From: Limisphaerales bacterium
GTDB taxonomy: Bacteria > Verrucomicrobiota > Verrucomicrobiia > Limisphaerales > UBA11358
Reading direction: 5' to 3'
Length of the DNA stretch: 11,187 bases
Assembly (NCBI GenBank): GCA_027451565.1
Contig: DAIDJC010000090.1
Coordinates: 1 to 11,187, forward strand
Part shown: in pieces, positions 1-4,560 of the stretch
How positions within the stretch are numbered: position 1 is the first letter of the stretch
Layout of the letters: each line of letters starts with the position of its first letter
Notes under the pieces: generated by a model
Seen by the model: the letters and a program-made list of their open reading frames with translations, nothing else
The model's database searches: none
Told to the model about the DNA's origin: nothing
Position numbers and translations under genes: made by a program

Positions 1-2
1 CC

Positions 3-500
3 ATGCTCCGCACCATCACCAGCTACGAACAAAATCTCTCCCGCCAAAACCACCGCGAACGCGCCCTCAAGCTCAAAGAGTCCGAACATGAAATGGAAAT
101 GGCCGAAGCCGACCGGAAGGACGCACAGGAACTGGCCGATCAGGAGGCAGCCGAGGAATTCGCCGCCAGTCAAACCGCCGAAGCCGAAGGCATCGCCGAG
201 GTGAACAAGATGTACACCAAGGATGTGGACATACTCAAGGAACACTACGACGTGATCATGCCCGATGAGAAAAATCCCATCGCGCGCGTTTATGAAAAGG
301 TCCCGGGAATCAATCCTCTCGGCTTGACCATCACCCCCCGCGAACCGGCGGTAATGAACGATCTGCCCACACCAAAGAGGGCGCCCGACTCCATCCCCGC
401 CGCCGCCAACCCCGGAGTTGTCGTCCCAATCCACAACCCTCCCAGTCCCCCAGTCAGGGTCCCAGCCGGTCCTGCCTCTTGCAGAAGACGGTCAGGGTGA
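3..500 (+). CDS. Uncharacterised protein, charged helical N-terminus and proline-rich tail, possibly 5'-partial
   Basis: I do not recognise this family. Residues 1-82 are rich in Glu, Lys, Ala, Arg and Gln with hardly any Pro or Gly, as expected for a long charged alpha helix or coiled coil. From about residue 83 the character changes: residues 101-158 are rich in Pro, Ala and Val (for example PIPNPP-like runs near 142-150) and look disordered. There is no signal peptide or membrane segment. The ATG is at base 3, so the frame may continue beyond the window and the true start is not known. The last residues (CRRRSG) look unlike a conserved end, so the 3' end may be eroded or wrongly fused to flanking sequence. 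A scaffold, secretion or mobile-element accessory role is possible, but nothing in the sequence supports any of these. Confidence 0.55.
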   Translation: MLRTITSYEQNLSRQNHRERALKLKESEHEMEMAEADRKDAQELADQEAAEEFAASQTAEAEGIAEVNKMYTKDVDILKEHYDVIMPDEKNPIARVYEKVPGINPLGLTITPREPAVMNDLPTPKRAPDSIPAAANPGVVVPIHNPPSPPVRVPAGPASCRRRSG

Positions 501-630
501 TGTTTGATGGAGCCTGAACCCAAGGCTTGATGGATTTCGGGACGCTGCTTGACAAAATCCCTCGCTTCGTGGGATGCCGACAGGGCCTGATTTTCAAAAT
601 TTTCCGGGAACCCGCATTTCATCCGCTGCC
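501..630. other. Gene-poor spacer with no recognised element
   Basis: I see no convincing gene here on either strand. One short hairpin is possible: ATCCC (557-561) pairs with GGGAT (571-575) around a 9-base loop. A minus-strand frame of 110 codons runs open from 622 to 290, through this spacer and antisense to the first gene. It has no clear start signal and I do not call it. Together with the repeat at 631-839 and the bases up to 899, this makes about 430 bases without a supported coding gene. Confidence 0.4.
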
Positions 631-839
631 TGGAGCATTTTCATCAAACCTGCAGCAGTGTGCTGGGTTTGAAAGGATGGTGTCTTTTTTGACTTGGGCG
701 TTATTTCGGTTCAGGTGCAGGGTTTTCAAACCTGCGCATTCGCCAAGGCCTCGTCCAAGTCGAAAAAATCCCGCAATCCAGCGCCACATCTTTTCTTTCC
801 CTGCTCCAAAGCTCATGCCATGCGGCGACCATTCCTTGC
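631..839. repeat. Structured intergenic repeat, copy 1 (left flank of the AHSA1 cassette)
   Basis: This block matches 4184-4403 in the same orientation. Shared words include TGGAGCATTT at the left end, CAAACCTGCGC in the centre, CCAAGTC plus an A-run, ATCCA, TTTTCT, and a GCC/GACCATTC(C)TTGC-like right end. By eye about two thirds to three quarters of central positions agree, with small gaps. It can fold into nested stems. The outer stem pairs GACTTGGGCG (691-700) with CGTCCAAGTC (752-761), with one G-T pair, and can be extended by a T-run (685-690) against an A-run (763-768). The inner stem pairs GCAGG (717-721) with CCTGC (731-735) near a TTT/AAA pair. Both copies keep the fold although the sequence has drifted. 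No terminal inverted repeats or target-site duplication were seen. Confidence 0.7.
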
Positions 840-899
840 GGTGACAACACGTTGATGGAATTCGAAATGCACCGACTCTCGATTTTTCTCATTTTTTTG

Positions 900-927
900 T
901 TGCACCCTGGATGGGAAGGAGTATATT
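900..927 (+). promoter_or_regulatory. Predicted sigma70-type promoter of the ArsR/AHSA1 operon
   Basis: TTGCAC (900-905) and TATATT (922-927) resemble the -35 and -10 boxes with a 16-base spacer. The expected transcription start lies about 7 bases past the -10 box, near 934-935. That is at or next to the ATG at 935, so the mRNA may be leaderless. The palindromic operator overlaps the -10 box, as expected for repression. The prediction rests on consensus matching alone. Confidence 0.45.
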
Positions 928-944
928 TAACCATATGGTTAAAT
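925..944. promoter_or_regulatory. Perfect 20-bp palindrome, likely ArsR-family operator
   Basis: ATTTAACCATATGGTTAAAT reads the same on both strands, with its centre between 934 and 935. It covers the end of the predicted -10 box, the predicted transcription start, and the first codons of the repressor (ATG at 935, Met-Val-Lys). Several ArsR-type repressors paired with SRPBCC proteins begin Met-Val-Asn/Lys because their start codon lies inside such an AACCAT/ATGGTT palindrome; this is from memory of the family. Binding of a repressor dimer here would block both transcription and access to the start. I saw no second copy in the window. Confidence 0.7.
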
Positions 945-1291
945 GTTCAACGGACATGTTGGATCGCACTTTTGCCGCGCTGGCTGACCCCACCCGACGC
1001 CGCATGCTGGAGCATCTGGCGCAGAGCGACCAGTGTGTCACCGACCTGGCGCGACCGTATTCGATGTCGCTTCCGGCAGTGTCGAAACATTTACGGGTTT
1101 TGGAGCGCGCGGGCTTGGTGCGACGGCGGCGGAATGGGCGGGTGCATTCGTTGAGACTGGAGGCCAAGCCCATGCAACAGGCCCAGGCATGGATTGAGGA
1201 GTACCGGAAATTCTGGGAACAAAGCTTTGACCGCCTGGACGAATATCTGAAACAACTTCAAGCCAAGGAAAAAAATGAGCAAACAAAATAA
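935..1291 (+). CDS. ArsR/SmtB-family winged-helix repressor of the AHSA1 operon
   Basis: This 118-residue protein is a DNA-binding repressor of the ArsR family, probably dimeric. The helix FAALADPTRRRMLEHL (residues 13-28) is the family signature. The helix-turn-helix is at about 33-62, with recognition helix SLPAVSKHLRVLERAGLV (45-62), followed by the basic wing RRRRNGRVHSLRL (63-75). The C-terminal helices (78-115) are charged and likely form the dimer interface. The classical CxC metal box is absent: the only cysteines are C4 and C34, so metal sensing by the usual site is unlikely. I chose ATG 935 over the upstream ATG at 911 because it lies inside the operator palindrome and gives the usual Met-Val-Lys start; GGAAGGAG (914-921) lies 13 bases before it. 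The next gene starts 17 bases before this one ends. It likely represses its own operon. Confidence 0.87.
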   Translation: MVKCSTDMLDRTFAALADPTRRRMLEHLAQSDQCVTDLARPYSMSLPAVSKHLRVLERAGLVRRRRNGRVHSLRLEAKPMQQAQAWIEEYRKFWEQSFDRLDEYLKQLQAKEKNEQTK

Positions 1292-1796
1292 CCCCATGGA
1301 AGAATTACAAGCGCGGCCATTCACGATCACGCGTGAATTTGCCGCTCCGCTAGAAATGGTCTGGAGAGCATGGACTGAGGCTGGACAGCTTCAGCAGTGG
1401 TTTGGACCCAAGGGGTTCAAGACGGTCACGTTCAGTTTTGACCTTCGCGTGGGCGGGGGCCTGCATAGCTGCATGCGCTCGCCGGAAGGCGGTGAGATAT
1501 GGGGCAAATGGGGTTTTCGCGAGGTGGTTCCACCCCGGCGCCTGGTCTGGATCAATTCATTCTCAGACAAGGATGGAGGGATCTCGCGCCATCCGTGGAA
1601 CCCCGCCTGGCCGCTTGAATTGTTCACAGAAACCACTTTTGCGGAAAACAACGGAAACACCGTCGTGACTTTGAAATGGGCCCCGCACAATGCAACCGAT
1701 GATGAGATCAGGACATTCAATGCCGCACATGAAAGCATGACCAATGGCTGGGGTGGAACATTTGACCGGCTTGCAACTCATTTAAACTGCAAATAA
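1275..1796 (+). CDS. AHSA1/SRPBCC-domain protein (first of three genes)
   Basis: This 173-residue protein is one AHSA1-like domain of the START/SRPBCC fold, a helix-grip barrel that usually binds a hydrophobic ligand. The opening strand and helix are FTITREFAAPLEMVWRAWTE (about 16-35), followed by the family motif QQWFGPKGF (40-48), the strand around DLRVGGGLHSCMRSPEGG (56-73), VVPPRRLVW (84-92), and the closing helix ESMTNGWGGTFDRLATHL (153-170). The C-terminal helix caps the cavity in this fold. ATG 1275 overlaps the repressor gene by 17 bases and has AAGGAA (1265-1270) just upstream, which supports translational coupling. ATG 1296 is an alternative start. The name comes from the eukaryotic Hsp90 activator Aha1, but a chaperone role in bacteria is not established and the ligand is unknown. 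Confidence 0.85.
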   Translation: MSKQNNPMEELQARPFTITREFAAPLEMVWRAWTEAGQLQQWFGPKGFKTVTFSFDLRVGGGLHSCMRSPEGGEIWGKWGFREVVPPRRLVWINSFSDKDGGISRHPWNPAWPLELFTETTFAENNGNTVVTLKWAPHNATDDEIRTFNAAHESMTNGWGGTFDRLATHLNCK

Positions 1797-1803
1797 ACCA
1801 AAT

Positions 1804-2298
1804 ATGAACTCAACCACACTAAACGACAAAAAAACTGTCACATTGCAAATCACCCGTCTTTTCAACGCGCCCCCTGAACTGGTATTCAAGGCCTGGACGG
1901 AGCCGGAACATTTCAAGGCATGGTTTGGAGCGGCGGCATGCGAGGGGTCGCAATTGCAATCCGTTAAAATGAATGTGCGCCCCCAGGGAAAATACCGCCT
2001 GCAAACCCGGCGCCCGGACGGTGAATATTTCACCACCGTCGGAACGTACATTGACGTCAAGCCACCCGAGCGCCTGGTCTTCACCTGGCAATTTGAAAAA
2101 GACGGCAGTGGCGATGAATTCGGCGAGGTCGAACCGCCGGAGATGCTGGTGACGCTGAGTTTCAAGGCATCCGGCAAGGGGACGGAGCTGACCTTGACCC
2201 ACGAGAATTTTGCAACTGCGGAAAGTCGCGGACGCCACGAAATGGGCTGGGGCCGCTGCCTGGGCGAGCTTGGCAGATTCCTGGAGAAAACGGCATGA
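1804..2298 (+). CDS. AHSA1/SRPBCC-domain protein (second of three genes)
   Basis: This 164-residue protein is a second single AHSA1 domain. The order is LQITRLFNAPPELVFKAWTE (14-33), the motif KAWFGA (38-43; the usual GPxGF is replaced by GAAAC), NVRPQGKYRLQTRRPDGEYF (57-76), VKPPERLVFTW (85-95), and a closing helix around MGWGRCLGELGRFL (147-160). A short insertion with Asp and Glu (100-112) separates two strands. It begins 7 bases after the previous stop with no clear Shine-Dalgarno sequence (AAATAAACCAAAT precedes the ATG), and its TGA overlaps the next start as ATGA. Translation is therefore probably coupled to both neighbours. The divergent motif after the conserved Trp-Phe suggests a different ligand or partner from the first gene product, but this is inference. 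Confidence 0.83.
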   Translation: MNSTTLNDKKTVTLQITRLFNAPPELVFKAWTEPEHFKAWFGAAACEGSQLQSVKMNVRPQGKYRLQTRRPDGEYFTTVGTYIDVKPPERLVFTWQFEKDGSGDEFGEVEPPEMLVTLSFKASGKGTELTLTHENFATAESRGRHEMGWGRCLGELGRFLEKTA

Positions 2299-3638
2299 GC
2301 GCCCAACCGAAGGATGCGGCGCCGTCTGACAGGGAATATGTCATCACGCGAGAATACGATGCGCCACGCGAACTGGTTTGGCTGGCCTGCACCCAGTCCA
2401 ACCATGTCGCACAATGGTGGGGTCCGCGCGGGTTCAGCGCGCCGGCATGTCAATGGGACGCCCAACCTGGCAACATAATCCACGTGGTCATGCGCGGGCC
2501 AGACGGCATGGAGTATCCCATGGGCGGCCAATTCCACGAGGTCAACCCCCCGGAAAAACTCGTGACCACGACCGGCCCCCTGGATGCGCGGGGGCATTTG
2601 ATGTTTGAATTCCGACACACCCTGACGCTTCAGGAGAATAACGGGAAAACCACGCTAACCATGAGATCGCGCCTGATGAAGGTCACTGACCCGGATTCGG
2701 CCAGGTTCATCAATGGTTTTGAGGCTGGAATGAACCAAAGCCTGGAACGCCTCGCAAGTGTGCTGGATGCCATGCCCTTCTCCATTGAGCAGTTTTTAAA
2801 CGCGCCGGTTGACCGGGTGTGGCGCGCGGTCACAACCCCGGTGGAAATGAGCCGGTGGTTTTTTGACATGAACCATTTCAAGCCCGAGATTGGGGCTGAA
2901 TTTGATTTCACCGTGAAACACGAAGGACACACCTATGAACATCTCTGCCGAGTGACTGCGCTGATTCCCCGTCAAAAAATCGCCTACTCTTGGAGATACA
3001 ATGGGCACAAGGGCGATTCACTCGTCACCTTCGAGCTGTTTGCCGAGGGGACCGGAACACGGTTCAGATTGACCCACGAAGGTTTGGAAACCTTCCCGAA
3101 AACCCCGCACTTCGAACGCAGGAATTTTGTCCGGGGCTGGACTTGGCTGATCGGTGCCAGCCTGCCGGACTTTGTGGAAAAGGCGGACCGCGAGATTTTT
3201 GTGATGCGCGAATTCAACGCCCCGCGTGAGCTGACATGGGAAGCCATGACCAATCCGAAACATGTGGTGAACTGGTGGGGTCCGCGCGGTTTTTCGACAA
3301 CCATTGAGGTGATGGATTTTCGAGTTGGCGGGGAATGGAAACATGTCATGCGGGGGCCGGATGGGGTGAAATACCCCAACCACAGTGTTTTCCTGGAGAT
3401 TGAGAAACCGGAACGCATCGTTTTCCGGCATGACGGCCATCGTGAGTCCGGTTCAAGCGTGGATTTTGTGTCCACCTGGACCTTCGAGGAACTGGCGGCT
3501 GACAAAACCCGTGTGAGCATCCGCCTGATTTTCCCCTCTGCGGCAGAACGCGACCGCATTGCAAAGGAATTTGGCGCCATTGAAGGGGCCCGGCAGACCC
3601 TGGAGCGCATGGGAGAATATATGGCCTTGATGGACTGA
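2295..3638 (+). CDS. Triple-domain AHSA1/SRPBCC protein
   Basis: This 447-residue protein holds three AHSA1 domains in tandem, where most family members have one and about 140-170 residues. Domain 1 (about 14-159) starts YVITREYDAPRELVW and has WWGPRGF at 41-47. Domain 2 (about 161-296) starts PFSIEQFLNAPVDRVWRAVT, has RWFFDMNHFKPEIG, and is the most diverged, lacking the WWGPRGF motif. Domain 3 (about 298-447) starts EIFVMREFNAPRELTWEAMT and again has WWGPRGF at 327-333. Domains 1 and 3 also share VMRGPDG and VxxPEK/R. They are clearly closer to each other than to domain 2, with 17 identical bases at the motif. The start ATG overlaps the previous stop (ATGA). No linkers, signal peptide or membrane segments are visible. 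It may form a multi-barrel carrier or scaffold, but the role is unknown. Confidence 0.86.
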   Translation: MSAQPKDAAPSDREYVITREYDAPRELVWLACTQSNHVAQWWGPRGFSAPACQWDAQPGNIIHVVMRGPDGMEYPMGGQFHEVNPPEKLVTTTGPLDARGHLMFEFRHTLTLQENNGKTTLTMRSRLMKVTDPDSARFINGFEAGMNQSLERLASVLDAMPFSIEQFLNAPVDRVWRAVTTPVEMSRWFFDMNHFKPEIGAEFDFTVKHEGHTYEHLCRVTALIPRQKIAYSWRYNGHKGDSLVTFELFAEGTGTRFRLTHEGLETFPKTPHFERRNFVRGWTWLIGASLPDFVEKADREIFVMREFNAPRELTWEAMTNPKHVVNWWGPRGFSTTIEVMDFRVGGEWKHVMRGPDGVKYPNHSVFLEIEKPERIVFRHDGHRESGSSVDFVSTWTFEELAADKTRVSIRLIFPSAAERDRIAKEFGAIEGARQTLERMGEYMALMD

Positions 3639-3685
3639 AGCCCCGCGCTTTGCGGCAAACACCAACACAAACCAAATAAACGACC

Positions 3686-4105
3686 ATGAAAAAAGGCAAT
3701 ATTCAACCTTACCTCTTCTTTGGGGGACGCTGCGGGGAGGCATTGGAATTTTACCGCCAAGCGCTGGGTGCGCAGGTGGTTTTTCAAATGCTGTTCAAAG
3801 ACAGTCCCGAGCCTGCATCGCCAGGGATGCTTCCGCCCGGCTGGGAAAACAAGATCATGCACGCCTCATTCACCATCGGTGAGACGACGCTGATGGCATC
3901 GGATGGATGCGGCGCACCGCAACCTTTCGAAGGATTTTCCCTCCATCTTTCCATGCCGAAGGAAGCCGATGCAAAGCAGGCCTTCGCTGCCCTGGCCGAA
4001 AATGGAGAAGTGCAAATGCCCTTGCGAAAGACATTTTGGTCCCCTTGTTTTGGCAAGGTGACCGACCGTTTTGGCATTGGATGGATGATCAGTGTGGAGG
4101 CTTGA
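3686..4105 (+). CDS. PhnB-like VOC (glyoxalase/dioxygenase fold) protein
   Basis: This 139-residue protein belongs to the vicinal oxygen chelate superfamily, PhnB-like branch. It opens IQPYLFFGGRCGEALEFYRQALGA (6-29), typical of the family, then has ENKIMHASFTIGETTLMASD (54-73) with H59 at the usual metal-ligand strand. It closes with FWSPCFGKVTDRFGIGWMISVE (117-138), the FGxVxDxFGIxW end of PhnB-like proteins. The length is close to E. coli PhnB (147 residues). PhnB-like proteins are often found next to AHSA1 genes and are sometimes annotated as 3-demethylubiquinone methyltransferases, which their fold does not support. It follows the triple-domain gene by 47 bases without a Shine-Dalgarno sequence and is probably the last gene of the operon. 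Substrate is unknown. Confidence 0.83.
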   Translation: MKKGNIQPYLFFGGRCGEALEFYRQALGAQVVFQMLFKDSPEPASPGMLPPGWENKIMHASFTIGETTLMASDGCGAPQPFEGFSLHLSMPKEADAKQAFAALAENGEVQMPLRKTFWSPCFGKVTDRFGIGWMISVEA

Positions 4106-4170
4106 AATAGATGGGACACCCCGTTCCTGACAGCCGATGGAACATGGCACATCCACCGCGCACTGTCTGA

Positions 4171-4188
4171 CTCCAACTCTGATTGGAG
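4171..4188 (+). terminator. Weak hairpin after the AHSA1 operon
   Basis: CTCCAA (4171-4176) pairs with TTGGAG (4183-4188) around a 6-base loop, 66 bases after the last stop. The following bases (CATTTCC) are not a proper T-run, so this is at best a weak terminator. A second weak hairpin is possible just upstream, GTTCC (4123-4127) with GGAAC (4139-4143). The right arm coincides with the left end of repeat copy 2. Confidence 0.2.
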
Positions 4189-4403
4189 CATTTCCATCAA
4201 AAATGTGGGACTGTGCGTGATGTGAATGGGGGACGGTCTTTTTGGCCTTGGGCTTCGTTTCGGCTCATTAGAGGGTTTGGCAAACCTGCGCTTTGACCAA
4301 AGCTTCGCCCAAGTCCAAAAACCCTTACATCCAAGCGTAACATATTTTCTGTCAACTATTTAGCACGCTTCCCCCCTATCACGGCAGTCGCCGCCATTCT
4401 TGC
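4184..4403. repeat. Structured intergenic repeat, copy 2 (right flank of the AHSA1 cassette)
   Basis: This is the second copy of the repeat at 631-839, in the same orientation. Its outer stem is stronger: bases 4239-4253 (TTTTTGGCCTTGGGC) pair with 4307-4321 (GCCCAAGTCCAAAAA) at 14 of 15 positions. The inner stem pairs GGTTT (4274-4278) with AAACC (4282-4286). Both arms end in T- or A-runs on the outside of the stem, so there is no T-run after the hairpin on either strand and it is not a standard terminator. It lies between the convergent cassette and greA-like gene. The copies differ at many places but keep the stems, which suggests selection on structure or repeated spread of one element family. 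Confidence 0.7.
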
Positions 4404-4420
4404 ACAAAGCGTTCTACCCG

Positions 4421-4478
4421 GCGCATAAAAAACATGCGCGGAGGGTGGCGGTTTAAATCCGCCATATTTCGTCGAAAT
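4421..4478. other. Cluster of three adjacent hairpins between convergent genes
   Basis: Three perfect small hairpins follow one another. GCGCAT (4421-4426) pairs with ATGCGC (4434-4439), with loop AAAAAAC. TGGCGG (4446-4451) pairs with CCGCCA (4459-4464), with loop TTTAAAT. ATTTC (4466-4470) pairs with GAAAT (4474-4478), with loop GTC. They can form on either strand. They lie about 80 bases past the greA stop on the minus strand and past the phnB-like gene on the plus strand, so they may end transcription or protect 3' ends from both sides, but none is followed by a good T-run. A small structured RNA is the alternative. Bases 4479-4560 show nothing further. Confidence 0.4.
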
Positions 4479-4560
4479 TAGTCTCCGCACCGGTTTGATC
4501 CGGGCGGGAACGTGATTCAAAAATCGTCCAGTCAGACAATCAGCCGCAGCGACAGGTTTT

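Noticed and set aside
911..934. ATG at 911 as the start of the ArsR gene
   Set aside because: It lies between the predicted -35 and -10 boxes, has no upstream ribosome-binding sequence, and would add residues not typical of the family; ATG 935 fits better.
1782..2618. 278-codon minus-strand open frame opposite the second and third AHSA1 genes
   Set aside because: It is a shadow of clearly recognisable AHSA1 coding sequence on the plus strand; its own translation resembles no known family and is rich in Pro, Ser and Arg as expected for antisense of GC-rich DNA.
2984..3862. 292-codon minus-strand open frame
   Set aside because: It runs antisense to the end of the triple AHSA1 gene and the PhnB-like gene, both supported by family motifs.
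631..4403. Composite transposon bounded by the two repeats
   Set aside because: No transposase or integrase is present, and no terminal inverted repeats or target-site duplications were seen at either copy.
4421..4470. tRNA-like arrangement: a 7-base loop hairpin followed by a GGCGG-TTTAAAT-CCGCC arm that resembles a T-arm
   Set aside because: The T-loop lacks C56, the putative anticodon loop AAAAAAC lacks U33, and no D-arm or matching acceptor strand (GAAATAT) is found upstream.
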